Positions 6,870 to 14,978 of a DNA stretch of 33,155 nt are shown here, piece by piece. The notes below the pieces were generated by a model. That model was given only the letters and a program-made list of their open reading frames with translations. It was not told where the DNA came from and ran no database searches. Source of the stretch: Spirochaetota bacterium. Lineage in GTDB: Bacteria > Spirochaetota > UBA4802 > UBA5550. Position numbers and translations under genes: made by a program. The stretch is from NCBI GenBank assembly GCA_016928865.1, contig JAFGJX010000079.1, forward strand, positions 1 through 33,155. The letters are read 5' to 3'. The stretch's first letter is position 1, and each line of letters opens with the position of its first letter.

Positions 6870-7583
6870 TCAACGAGAACTTTTTAGCATCATTCCCTGG
6901 ACTATAAGCTCGGCAACACCCCTGACAGTGGTATCCGCGAGGTTGATCACCAGGTCGTAGTTATGGGGATCGCTGACGTCGAATTTTACGTATTCCCTGA
7001 TGTAATTCTCGCGGCGAGAGGTGTTGTCGATCACCAGCTTTTCGGCGTCCTTTTTCGAGAGGTTTTTGAATTTCATCACGTTGTTGATCTTGTATTCCAT
7101 CGGGGCGACCATGTGCACATGGTATCCGCCCGACATTCCCCGCGTGATGACGTTGGATGCCCGTCCCACCAGTACCACGTTTCCATGCGCGGCGAGGATC
7201 CGGATCGTCTGCGCGAGCTTCTGGTACACCGCTACCTGGGGAGGAAGGTCGCTCAGCATGCTTTTCAGGATATCGGTCAGGTCCCGGAGTGCGTCGTCGG
7301 TGAGGGTCTTGACGAGGGAAGAGGAGAGCTCCATCTCCTCCATGACACGGTCGAGCACCTGGCGCTCGTACGCGGCCCAGAGCGGCTCGGGGGTCTTGTC
7401 CGCGTTGTTCATCATGGTGACTATCTCTTTCGCTATGGCGTAACCGGAGCAGCCGTATTCACGCGAGATGGTTAAAAAGTGCTTCCGGCCCTTTTTATCG
7501 TCCGGCGCGGTGAGAGAATTTTTTTGCTGCTGCCAGTACTTGACCTGTGCGTTTATGTATTTGTCCATCGCAGACTTGTTCAT
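6870..7583 (-). CDS. Cytidylate kinase-like family protein
   Basis: A 237-residue P-loop protein of the cytidylate-kinase-like family (the type found outside classical Cmk). The N-terminal 'FLTISREYGCSGYAIAKEI' (about 36-54) is the degenerate phosphate-binding loop typical of that family. 'NVVLVGRASNVIT' is the second conserved strand, and 'YIREYVKFDVSDPHNYDLVIN' carries the C-terminal D-P-x-x-Y-D-L-V-I-N motif. Substrate is uncertain for this family; nucleoside monophosphate phosphorylation is the usual guess. I chose the ATG at 7583 because AAGGAG lies 7 bases upstream; the adjacent GTG at 7586 would be only 4 bases from it. It is the first gene of an operon with the PQQ-repeat-like and LeuA-domain genes, a pairing that does not point to an obvious pathway. 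Confidence 0.85.
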   Translation of the reverse strand: MNKSAMDKYINAQVKYWQQQKNSLTAPDDKKGRKHFLTISREYGCSGYAIAKEIVTMMNNADKTPEPLWAAYERQVLDRVMEEMELSSSLVKTLTDDALRDLTDILKSMLSDLPPQVAVYQKLAQTIRILAAHGNVVLVGRASNVITRGMSGGYHVHMVAPMEYKINNVMKFKNLSKKDAEKLVIDNTSRRENYIREYVKFDVSDPHNYDLVINLADTTVRGVAELIVQGMMLKSSR

Positions 7584-7786
7584 CACGATACTCCTTGCAT
7601 GGCGGCACGTCAGCCGCGGAAATGGTATGGTATAATTGCGTTACAATTCAACGCCGACATGCAAGTACGGCGCTGGTGCCAGTTTCAGATACAATTTGCC
7701 GTCGTTCACTCCTGTGTACGAAATTTATACGGGTAGGCAAAATATCAAGAACTTTTCCGCGATTTTTGTTGAAAAAAGATTTCTCT

Positions 7787-8647
7787 TTATTTTTCAGTGA
7801 TCCTGAGTTTGCCGATTCTGGCTCCCATCCTGATCCTGTCGCCCGGTTTGAGATCTTTAAAATCGATTGCATCCTTCTGGAACAGGATAATAACTGTTGA
7901 ACCGAGGTGGAATATCCCGAGCTCGTCGCCGGCCTTGACCGTGGTCTGTTCCGCGGGCGGATAGAGGACCTCCCTCCTTCTGCGGAACGTCCGGTTGGTC
8001 TGGAAATCGCAGTAGGCAAGCGTTATCTTTCCCACATTCATTGCGCCGACCTTGCATACCCCCACGATTCCGGCCTTCGATTCAATGTAGGTGATGACGC
8101 GCTCATTTTTTACGAACAGATCGCGAAGGCCTTGCGTCATCCAGTCCTGCACGGTAAAGAGGGTGCCGGGGAGGTTGTAGTATCCGGCGATCGTTCCGCT
8201 GACCGGCGCGTGGATGCGGTGGTAATCGCCCGGCGACAGATAGAGGGTGATGAATTTTCCCCAGAGGAATTTTCTGAACATGTCCGAGGGGACCAGCTGC
8301 TGGAGCGAGTATCCGATCCCCTTGGCCTGCATGATGGTCATGTCACGGATGTCGCCGAGCTGGTCGACGCGCGCGTCTACCGGGGACACGGCGAATGCGC
8401 CGGAGTCCTCGATCGGGTGCGAGCCTTTTGCCAGCCCCCGGGTAAAGAACTGGTCGAGGTTCCTGAACCCGCCGGGCGGCACGATATATTCGTTTATCAC
8501 GCCGTATTTACTGCTGTACCAGCGGATGATGCCCCGCAGCAGGGATTGCGGCAGGGGGATGAGGGCTATATATCCAAAAATGCGCGAGATGAGGCTCTTG
8601 GGGAGAAGCCGGAAAAGGAATATTTTCAGGGCTGCAGGCGTTTTCAT
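7787..8647 (-). CDS. psd: Phosphatidylserine decarboxylase proenzyme
   Basis: A 286-residue enzyme that converts phosphatidylserine to phosphatidylethanolamine at the inner membrane. The proenzyme cuts itself at the L-G-S-T motif (248-251) between Gly249 and Ser250; the serine becomes the pyruvoyl cofactor. The charge-relay residues are visible: Asp91 in 'SPVDARVD', and His143 and His146 in 'PGDYHRIHAP'. Length and motif spacing match the bacterial membrane-bound Psd family. The N-terminal 40 residues are hydrophobic and basic, fitting membrane association. GGAAG lies 7 bases before the ATG. No phosphatidylserine synthase is adjacent. It is the upstream neighbour of the cytidylate-kinase-like operon, but a 203-base gap suggests separate transcription. 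Confidence 0.95.
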   Translation of the reverse strand: MKTPAALKIFLFRLLPKSLISRIFGYIALIPLPQSLLRGIIRWYSSKYGVINEYIVPPGGFRNLDQFFTRGLAKGSHPIEDSGAFAVSPVDARVDQLGDIRDMTIMQAKGIGYSLQQLVPSDMFRKFLWGKFITLYLSPGDYHRIHAPVSGTIAGYYNLPGTLFTVQDWMTQGLRDLFVKNERVITYIESKAGIVGVCKVGAMNVGKITLAYCDFQTNRTFRRRREVLYPPAEQTTVKAGDELGIFHLGSTVIILFQKDAIDFKDLKPGDRIRMGARIGKLRITEK

Positions 8648-8761
8648 TATCGTGCTTCCGGGGATATAATATTTAGTGTCTGATACGTGAATAGATGTTA
8701 CGTGTCAAGAACTAAAGGCGGCTTGAGGTCCCTGCCGTATTTTGATTTACATGAAAATCTA

Positions 8762-8789
8762 TTGACATAAATTCAGCTGTATATCTAAT
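8762..8789 (+). promoter_or_regulatory. Sigma70-type promoter for the radical SAM gene
   Basis: A consensus TTGACA (8762-8767) is followed after 16 bases by TCTAAT (8784-8789, 5 of 6). The predicted start is near 8796, leaving a leader of about 75 bases before the ATG. Confidence 0.6.
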
Positions 8790-8872
8790 TATTGCAATTT
8801 TCGCATAAAAATTAAATCATCCATCAATTCGCGTTTCACCGGGATGACTACACTATCATAAGGGAGAAGATG

Positions 8873-10189
8873 ATGGCAAAAATTGCAATGGTATACCCCT
8901 CGAGGGAAAACGTCCAGATGGGGGAGATCATGCTCTACAATCCTCTCGCGCTTGGCTATCTCGCCCGGCACACGCCGGATTCATATAAATTGACCCTTTA
9001 TGATGAGTACGGCGGTGATGTGTTCGATCCCGATACCGTGGATGCTGACATTGTGGCAGTGGCCGCCATCACGCCGGAGATAACACGCGCCTATCACCTT
9101 GGCGACCGCCTGAAAAAACGCGGCATCAGAACAATCATAGGCGGCGCGCACGTGACCGCCCTGCCGGAGGAAGCGCTTGAGCATTACGACTGCGTATGCG
9201 TGGGCGAGGGAGAAGGTCCCTGGAGAAACTTCCTGAAGGACTTTGAGAGGGGGAAGGCGGAAGGTTCGTATTTCGGCCCCATGGACGTGTCACTGCACGA
9301 CCTTGGCACGCCCCGGCGCGACATGTGCCACCCCAATTATCAGTTCCCCTCGGTGCTTACCTCGCGCGGATGTCCCTACGGTTGCTCGTTCTGTTATCTG
9401 ACGGTGTTTCCCCAGAGGAAATACCGCACCATACCCCACGACACCATACTGGAGGACTTCGACGCGGTCAAGGGCAGCTACGCGGTGATCCTTGTTGATG
9501 AAAATTTCATCGGATATTCGGAAAGCGAGCGGGAAGACCGGAAGATACTCCTCGAGAAGATGATCAAAAAGAACTACAAGTTCGTGTGGGGGTGCCAGAC
9601 TACCACCACCATCGCCGGGGATGACGAGCTGATGAAGCTCATGTATCGCGCCGGGTGCAGGGCGGTGTTCGTCGGCTTCGAGGCCATTGACGAGGAAAGC
9701 CTGAAGCTGGTGCGCAAGAACCACAACATCGGGCTGGATTATAACCAGATCGTTTCCCGCCTTCATGACAACAACATAGCCGTGATCGCCTCGACAATCC
9801 TTGGCCTGGATTCGCACGGCAAGGACTATCCGAAACGGCTTATCGCGGCTCTTCGAAAATCAAAGGCCGATTTCCCCCGTGTCTTCTTTACCACGGCATG
9901 GCCGGGCACGCCGTTTTTCGACGAGATGGAAAAAGAGGGAAGGGCGAGCCGCAACTGGGACGAGGTGCGGAAGGACGTGCCGTCCATCCAGTTCAAGCAT
10001 TTCACGAAGGAAGAGGCGATCGCGGCGCGCAAGGAGATACTGGATGCGTTTTTTAACGTCGGCAATATTTTACGGATGCTTCTCCGCTGGGTCTTCAAGG
10101 ACCGGTCGCTGATAAAGCTGTATCTCAATATGGTGGTGGGGTACCGCATCAGGGACTACAAGAAAAAGCGCCGCCAGAAGGCGGCGTAA
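8873..10189 (+). CDS. B12-binding-domain radical SAM protein
   Basis: A 438-residue protein with an N-terminal cobalamin-binding-type Rossmann domain (about 1-135, with 'RTIIGGAHVTALPEE' and 'DCVCVGEGEGPW') followed by a radical SAM TIM barrel. The barrel's CxxxCxxC motif 'CPYGCSFCY' has Cys167, Cys171 and Cys174 holding the 4Fe-4S cluster. The canonical D-x-H-x-x-G cobalamin ligand motif is not seen in the N-terminal domain, as in many members, so cobalamin use is uncertain. The C-terminus is basic. Members of this class carry out methylations and ring rearrangements on lipids, cofactors and natural products; the substrate here is unknown. AGGGAG precedes two adjacent ATGs, and the second (8873) has the better spacing. 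It is transcribed alone from the promoter at 8762, divergent from psd. Confidence 0.9.
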   Translation: MAKIAMVYPSRENVQMGEIMLYNPLALGYLARHTPDSYKLTLYDEYGGDVFDPDTVDADIVAVAAITPEITRAYHLGDRLKKRGIRTIIGGAHVTALPEEALEHYDCVCVGEGEGPWRNFLKDFERGKAEGSYFGPMDVSLHDLGTPRRDMCHPNYQFPSVLTSRGCPYGCSFCYLTVFPQRKYRTIPHDTILEDFDAVKGSYAVILVDENFIGYSESEREDRKILLEKMIKKNYKFVWGCQTTTTIAGDDELMKLMYRAGCRAVFVGFEAIDEESLKLVRKNHNIGLDYNQIVSRLHDNNIAVIASTILGLDSHGKDYPKRLIAALRKSKADFPRVFFTTAWPGTPFFDEMEKEGRASRNWDEVRKDVPSIQFKHFTKEEAIAARKEILDAFFNVGNILRMLLRWVFKDRSLIKLYLNMVVGYRIRDYKKKRRQKAA

Positions 10190-10359
10190 CGGCGCAGCTT
10201 CTTTCAGGGGCCCATAGCTGTCCGGCGAAGAGTATCCGGAGGTTGCAGGTCCGCAAAAATCTTTCCAGAGTAATCAGCCATTGTATCACCACAAACGTAT
10301 GGCATGCCTGCAAGGTATCTGCACATGCTCCCTCTCAGGTGAGGTTTCTGAACTATATC

Positions 10360-10388
10360 TTGACAATAATGAGCGAATGGATGATAGT
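10360..10388 (+). promoter_or_regulatory. Promoter candidate for the yidD operon
   Basis: TTGACA (10360-10365), 17 bases, then GATAGT (10383-10388, 4 of 6) predict a start near 10395, about 23 bases before the yidD ATG. The rest of the 228-base gap upstream shows no other feature I can support. Confidence 0.5.
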
Positions 10389-10417
10389 TTGATTCAAGAG
10401 GCTTCAGGTTTCGCATA

Positions 10418-10843
10418 ATGAAAGCACTGATTCTTTTTTTATTATTGGCCGTGGCATGCCAGTTCGGCTGGGCCCATGACTCCTTCGCCCCCTGGGACGC
10501 TGATGTCGCCGTGGGCGACGGGCTGCTTCACCCGCAGGGGAGCGTCTCCCATGCTGCTGCGTTTCCGTCCGCCGGATATCCGACGGGCGATGCCGAACCG
10601 GGGATCTATGATTCTTTCACGGGAGCGGCCTACCTGCTCATCCGTGTGTTCCAGCTCTGGATATCCCCCCTGGACGGGCCGAACTGCCGCTTCAGGCCCA
10701 CCTGCAGCGCATACGGCATGGCCGCGGTGCGGAAGCACGGCGCCTTCTTCGGCGGGGTCCTGGCAGGGGACCGAATTTTACGATGCAATCCTTTTTCAAA
10801 GCCGGGTGATGACCCGGTGCCTGACACGCTGTTTGACAGATGA
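10418..10843 (+). CDS. yidD: YidD-family membrane protein insertion factor with N-terminal signal peptide
   Basis: A 141-residue protein whose residues 70-133 are a complete YidD domain: '[20 protein letters not shown]', '[16 protein letters not shown]' and '[13 protein letters not shown]', with the family cysteines at 90, 96 and 123. YidD assists YidC/Sec membrane insertion and is normally a short cytoplasmic-side protein of about 70-85 residues. Here it is preceded by a hydrophobic signal-like segment (1-19, ending near GWA-H) and a linker of about 50 residues, so it may be exported or anchored. It heads a three-gene operon with two proteins that end in TM2-like hydrophobic modules; the next ATG is 6 bases after its stop. 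The family call is firm; the location is inference. Confidence 0.9.
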   Translation: MKALILFLLLAVACQFGWAHDSFAPWDADVAVGDGLLHPQGSVSHAAAFPSAGYPTGDAEPGIYDSFTGAAYLLIRVFQLWISPLDGPNCRFRPTCSAYGMAAVRKHGAFFGGVLAGDRILRCNPFSKPGDDPVPDTLFDR

Positions 10844-10849
10844 CATCGC

Positions 10850-11734
10850 ATGAACTGTTTTATCATACTACTTTCATTTGTGCTGACGGCAGGTCAGCAG
10901 CCCGCTCCGGCCGGGACCGGGCTCGTTTCGCGCCAGAAGGCCTTTGTGAAGGACCTCTTTGCGCAAAAGAGATATTTTGACGTCATTGCTGAAACGAGAA
11001 GGCTGATGGCCTTCGATCCCGGCATCACTCTCGATCCTGATTACGAATTTTTCATCAACGCAAATTATTTTCTGGGCGGGCAGTACAGGACAGCGCTGAG
11101 CAATCTCGCTGGAAAAAAATTGACGCTCGAAGTGCGCGAGCGGGTCCTCCTTTCCCAGTCGTATATGAAGCTGGGCATGAAGGCGGATTCGCTGGAGTCC
11201 GTGCGCCTCATCCGCTACGGCGCGTCGCGTGATTTATCCGCGTATACGCTCCTGGCTCGCAAGGCCGAGGTCTATCTGGAATGCGGGAAGTATGGAGAGC
11301 TTATGGATGAGATTGCGGCGGCGGAGCGGTATGTGGGGGAGAACGAAAAGCTCGCGCTCCTCCGCGAGGAGGCGGGGCGCTATCGTGAGCTTGGCTACCG
11401 GTCCGCGCCGGCCGCCGCCGCCCTGTCCGCCCTGATCCCCGGCGCGGGCCAGATGTACGCGGGCAGGTATATTCTCGGCGCAGCGAGCTTTGCCGGAGTC
11501 GCGGCAGCCGCCGGCGGCGCCTGGTACTTTCACCGGCGCGGGATGAGCGACCTCTCCTATCTCTTTATCGCCATGTCATCGCTTCTGTATATTGGAAACA
11601 TTGTCGGCGCGTTCAGCGCGGCTCAGTCTGCGAACCGTCAGGTGGACCGCTCGTTCAGGGAGCGGGTCCGGAAAAAGTGCATACCCGGGTATGATCCGGC
11701 TGAAGACGCGCGCGTTGACCGCATCTTCAGGTAG
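10850..11734 (+). CDS. Exported helical-repeat protein with C-terminal TM2/DUF5683-like membrane module
   Basis: A 294-residue protein with a short hydrophobic N-terminus (1-15), a helical TPR-like region (about 26-180, for example 'AQKRYFDVIAETRRLMAF' and 'RERVLLSQSYMKLGM') and a hydrophobic C-terminal module (188-260). The module starts with 'LSALIPGAGQMYAGRYILGA', the Pro-Gly-x-Gly-Q-x-Y signature of TM2/DUF5683-type domains, and continues with two or three membrane helices. The last 30 residues are basic. It lies between yidD and a second protein of the same layout, with 6- and 12-base gaps, so all three are surely co-transcribed. The function is unknown; the context suggests envelope protein biogenesis. 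Confidence 0.75.
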   Translation: MNCFIILLSFVLTAGQQPAPAGTGLVSRQKAFVKDLFAQKRYFDVIAETRRLMAFDPGITLDPDYEFFINANYFLGGQYRTALSNLAGKKLTLEVRERVLLSQSYMKLGMKADSLESVRLIRYGASRDLSAYTLLARKAEVYLECGKYGELMDEIAAAERYVGENEKLALLREEAGRYRELGYRSAPAAAALSALIPGAGQMYAGRYILGAASFAGVAAAAGGAWYFHRRGMSDLSYLFIAMSSLLYIGNIVGAFSAAQSANRQVDRSFRERVRKKCIPGYDPAEDARVDRIFR

Positions 11735-11746
11735 GAAGGCGCGGAG

Positions 11747-12625
11747 ATGAATGCTGATATATTTAAAATACGCGTTGCCGCCGCCGGCGCTTTTATCATG
11801 CTCATTGCAGCTGGTCCCGCGTACGCGGACGGAGCGGGTGTTCTGGACCTGGCGAAGCGGTACTATGAGGGCGGCGACTACTACACCACGATCACCGAAA
11901 TCATGCGCTACCGCTTTCTCTATCCCCGGGGGAGGCTCATGCCCCGGGCCATGCTCCTGATGGGCAAGGCGTACTGGAAGGGGAACAATCTTCGGGCCGC
12001 GACAGGTGTCATGGCGTCCTGCCACGGGGATTATCCGAAAACTGTCGAGGGAGAGGAGGCGCTTTACCTGACCGGGTTCATGCCGCTCATGGGAGGCATG
12101 CCCGTTGAGGCGATGCGGGCGCAGGACGCGTACCGCGCCGCGTATCCGCAGGGGCTCTTCATGGAGGAGCTTGCGCGCGACGAGTGCTTTGCGCCCGCGC
12201 TCGCCCTGGACCTGCGCGGCGCGCTCGCACGGATCGCGGCATACCGCGAGCGCCACCCGGCCGGGAAGTATGCGTCTGACCTGGACAGGCTGGAAAGCGT
12301 GATCGCGGAGGAGACGGGCCGGCCCCGGCGGCACCTCTGGGCCTCGGTGCTCGGGTCGGTGTTCATCCCCGGATTCGGGCATTTTTACACGGAGAATTAC
12401 GCCACCGGCGCGCTCACCCTCATCACCAATGCCCTGTGCGCCTTCATGATATACAACGCGGTCCGGCGGCGCGACACGTTCCAGACCGTCCTCTTCAGCG
12501 TGGCTGGCGCTGCGGTGTACCAGTACAACATCTTCAGCGCGATCAGGGTGGCGGATGAATACAACGGGAAGCGCGACCGGGAGTTTTTCAGGAAGGTGCG
12601 GCTGGGAATAACATCTTCGTTTTAA
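11747..12625 (+). CDS. Second exported helical-repeat/TM2-like protein of the yidD operon
   Basis: A 292-residue protein with the same layout as its upstream neighbour. It has a signal peptide (1-27, ending GPAYA), a TPR-like region (30-190, such as 'DLAKRYYEGGDYYTTITEIM' and 'ARIAAYRERHPAGKY') and a hydrophobic C-terminus. The C-terminal part (197-268) begins 'LWASVLGSVFIPGFGHFYT', again the Pro-Gly-x-G-x-x-Y turn, and holds two or three membrane helices. The two proteins look like divergent paralogues, probably an old duplication within the operon. It ends the yidD operon; no T-rich terminator follows, only a short AATCAAG/CTTGATT dyad near 12751-12770. Function unknown. Confidence 0.75.
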   Translation: MNADIFKIRVAAAGAFIMLIAAGPAYADGAGVLDLAKRYYEGGDYYTTITEIMRYRFLYPRGRLMPRAMLLMGKAYWKGNNLRAATGVMASCHGDYPKTVEGEEALYLTGFMPLMGGMPVEAMRAQDAYRAAYPQGLFMEELARDECFAPALALDLRGALARIAAYRERHPAGKYASDLDRLESVIAEETGRPRRHLWASVLGSVFIPGFGHFYTENYATGALTLITNALCAFMIYNAVRRRDTFQTVLFSVAGAAVYQYNIFSAIRVADEYNGKRDREFFRKVRLGITSSF

Positions 12626-12821
12626 GCAGTGTAACTTTTAATAGCCAATTCTATCCATTGTACAATTTTTATTCCTTAAAACCCGCAAGGAGACCTGCTT
12701 TTTTTCCGGCTGTTGTTTCATCATAAAAAATTGAAACGGCAGAGTCTAACAATCAAGAAAAAGCTTGATTACAATATGCCCTGAGCTAGCAGTGGTCCGC
12801 TGAAAAGCTTTCTTCAGAAAT

Positions 12822-12849
12822 TTGAAATTATGGATTCTGAAGATATAAT
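12822..12849 (+). promoter_or_regulatory. Strong sigma70-type promoter for the beta-helix lipoprotein
   Basis: TTGAAA (12822-12827), 16 bases, then a perfect TATAAT (12844-12849). The start would be near 12856, just before the GAGGAG ribosome-binding site at 12861-12866. Confidence 0.7.
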
Positions 12850-12875
12850 CTATATTATTAGAGGAGTTCATTTTT

Positions 12876-13955
12876 ATGAAAAAAATGGCAATCCTGTCTG
12901 TATGCATGCTGCTTGCTTCTGTGGTGGTATTCGGCTGTGATGATTCATCGAAATCGGATAACTCCGATCTCGTGTACCTTCTGTTGCTGCCGTGCAGTCC
13001 GAAGCCGGTGGTTGAGATTACCGGATCAAATTATACTTCTTATAGCACCTGGACAAATGACACTCTCTGGGTGATAACGACTAGTTTAAATTATTCGAGT
13101 CAACATCTTACGATTGAGCCTGGAACGGTAGTGAAATTCAAGGGGAATTACACGTTGAGCATAACCGGCACCGGAAGCATTAGCGCGATCGGCACATCAA
13201 ATGCACATATCACTTTCACGTCGTATTATGACGACAGCAAGGGCTGTGATACTGATGGTACAACCCAGGAAGCCACCAAGGGCGACTGGAGCTCCATTGT
13301 TGTCAGCGGGGCTTCCAACCAGCTTGCTTACTGTGACTTTTATTACGGGGGATCGGGATCACAGATGATGTCGGTCACGAGCGGCATTACAGCAAGTATT
13401 GATCACTGCACCTTTGCCCATAGCGAAAGTTCAGGTTTGAATGTCACTGCTGCCGCAAAAGCTACGACAGTTGCTGATTGTATATTCTATAACAATACAA
13501 GGCCTTTATGGATGAGCCCTGATTTCAGCATTGACGGCTCGAACAGGTTCTATAATCCACGCAGGCGCTCAGAGACGAATGAGTATAACGGCATCTGGCT
13601 GCAGGAGAGCACGGCGATCACAACTGATCGTTCATGGGGGAACAACGGCGTTCCCTATGTTTCCGGTACCGGCTTCAGCATCGGCGACGCCACGCTCACG
13701 GTGGAAGAAGGGACCGTGGTGAAATTTAATATCGCCGCCTCCGCCGGGGTTTCAGTCGACCTGACCCATGCCAATGCCGAGATCGCCAATCTTGATAGCG
13801 CGTTCTTCACCTCGTATCTCGACGATGCACATGGCGGGGATACGAATGAGGATGGTGACGCTAGCTCTCCCACGGCAGGAGACTGGGACGGGATTTATAG
13901 CAATCCATTAACAGACTGGGTCTCCAGTGGCGGTATTCTTTACGCTGCTCATTAG
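12876..13955 (+). CDS. Beta-helix-type surface lipoprotein with duplicated acidic module
   Basis: A 359-residue protein with a lipoprotein signal peptide; the lipobox VFGC places the lipidated Cys at 21, followed by Asp-Asp. The body is Ser/Thr/Asn-rich with short beta strands, like right-handed parallel beta-helix proteins. A module occurs twice: 'LTIEPGTVVKFKGNYTL' leading to 'TFTSYYDDSKGCDTDG' and 'GDWSSI' in the first half, and 'LTVEEGTVVKFNIAA' leading to 'FFTSYLDDAHGGDTNEDGD' and 'GDWDGI' in the second. The DD..GGDTNxDGD loops look like calcium sites, which is inference. The C-terminus ends soon after the second module, so the last coil may be incomplete. GAGGAG lies 9 bases before the ATG. 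The gene is transcribed alone. It is probably an outer-membrane or periplasmic lipoprotein of unknown role. Confidence 0.8.
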   Translation: MKKMAILSVCMLLASVVVFGCDDSSKSDNSDLVYLLLLPCSPKPVVEITGSNYTSYSTWTNDTLWVITTSLNYSSQHLTIEPGTVVKFKGNYTLSITGTGSISAIGTSNAHITFTSYYDDSKGCDTDGTTQEATKGDWSSIVVSGASNQLAYCDFYYGGSGSQMMSVTSGITASIDHCTFAHSESSGLNVTAAAKATTVADCIFYNNTRPLWMSPDFSIDGSNRFYNPRRRSETNEYNGIWLQESTAITTDRSWGNNGVPYVSGTGFSIGDATLTVEEGTVVKFNIAASAGVSVDLTHANAEIANLDSAFFTSYLDDAHGGDTNEDGDASSPTAGDWDGIYSNPLTDWVSSGGILYAAH

Positions 13956-13993
13956 AAGCAAAACAGACGCAGTCGCTATCTTCTTGACATTCA

Positions 13994-14024
13994 GACCGGG
14001 GCCCGCATACTACAGGCCCCGGTC
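13994..14024 (+). terminator. Strong hairpin downstream of the beta-helix lipoprotein
   Basis: A perfect 10-bp stem (GACCGGGGCC at 13994-14003, GGCCCCGGTC at 14015-14024) has an 11-nt loop. It begins 39 bases after the stop codon but is not followed by a T-run, so termination or 3'-end protection is likely but not certain. Confidence 0.5.
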
Positions 14025-14101
14025 CGGTTCATGATATTGAATGCCGATTCCTGTGGATTGAATTAACCCCGGGGAGTGAAAATGACGGTTGAGAGGATCC
14101 C

Positions 14102-14890
14102 ATGGCAATTTTCGATGACGATGTCGCGGTAATTGAGAAGGGCGAAGGCGTGTTCGAGGGGACCGTCTCGGACAACTGGTCGGTGAACGGAAACCCGAAC
14201 GGCGGCTACCTGATGGCGATTCTTGCCGGGGCCATGACCGCTCACTCGGACAAGAGGTCCACGCCGATCATGACCGCGAACTACGTCGCGCGGTGCGTGC
14301 CGGGGAGCGCCGAGATCCGGCTGGAGGAGGTGTCCCGTTCCGCGCAGTTCAACCGGTACGATGCCCGCCTTCTCCAGGAGGGCAGGGAGAAGATCCGCGC
14401 CCTGGGGACCTTCGCGATCGGAAAGACCGAGTGCGCCGTGGAGCGCTACGAGACCGGCGCGCCGGGGCTTTCGCCTGTAGAGTCCTGCGTGCCGATCCCC
14501 GAGATGCCGCGCTACACCCTCTTTCACAACCTGGACATGCGCCTGGACCCGGCAAGCGCGGTCTGGCTGCAGGGGAAGACGGCGGAGAAGTCAGAGCAGA
14601 AGGGCTGGGTGAGGTTCAGGGACGGCAGGACCCACGACCTCCTGTCGCTCTTCCTCATCGCGGACGCCATCCCGCCGGCGATCTTTGTGAGCCAGGGGCC
14701 GTCGGCCTGGGTGCCCACCATCGAGCTTTCAACCAACATCCGGAACATGCCGCAGACCGAATGGCTCAGGTTCTGCCTGCGGACGCGCTTTGTCACCTGC
14801 GGGCTCCTGGAGGCTGACGGCGAGGTGTGGGACGACGCCGGGAACCTGGTCTCGATTTCCCGGCAGATCGCGCAGCTGCGGCAGATCTGA
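14102..14890 (+). CDS. TesB-like acyl-CoA thioesterase (double hotdog)
   Basis: A 262-residue protein of the TesB/4HBT-like thioesterase superfamily, which hydrolyses acyl-CoA thioesters in the cytoplasm. The first hotdog carries 'WSVNGNPNGGYLMAILAGAM' (about 24-45), where N-P-N-G-G-Y starts the central helix. The second (about 150-262) ends with 'LRTRFVTCGLLEADGEVWDD' and 'GNLVSISRQIAQL', the typical final strands with D-x-x-G-x-L-x-x-x-S-R-Q. The size matches the two-domain family. AGAGG lies 5 bases before the ATG. No fatty-acid gene is adjacent, so substrate and pathway are open. It converges on the HD-GYP gene. Confidence 0.85.
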   Translation: MAIFDDDVAVIEKGEGVFEGTVSDNWSVNGNPNGGYLMAILAGAMTAHSDKRSTPIMTANYVARCVPGSAEIRLEEVSRSAQFNRYDARLLQEGREKIRALGTFAIGKTECAVERYETGAPGLSPVESCVPIPEMPRYTLFHNLDMRLDPASAVWLQGKTAEKSEQKGWVRFRDGRTHDLLSLFLIADAIPPAIFVSQGPSAWVPTIELSTNIRNMPQTEWLRFCLRTRFVTCGLLEADGEVWDDAGNLVSISRQIAQLRQI

Positions 14891-14978
14891 AACAGGTAAT
14901 TGATTGCCGGGGCCGTACAGTGCCCGATCGGGATCATCCGCAACGGGTAATGGCGCGGCTTTATGCCGGCATCAATCG

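Noticed and set aside
7584..7786. A promoter for the cytidylate-kinase-like operon
   Set aside because: Several AT-rich -10-like sequences and an AATTG/CAATT dyad exist, but none has a -35 box at proper spacing.
10169..10186. A terminator at the end of the radical SAM gene (CGCCGCC/GGCGGCG)
   Set aside because: The hairpin lies inside the last codons and no T-run follows, so it is probably a result of Arg/Ala codons.
10204..10416. A minus-strand open frame of 70 codons upstream of yidD
   Set aside because: It has no ribosome-binding site and no recognisable protein features, and it overlaps the yidD promoter.
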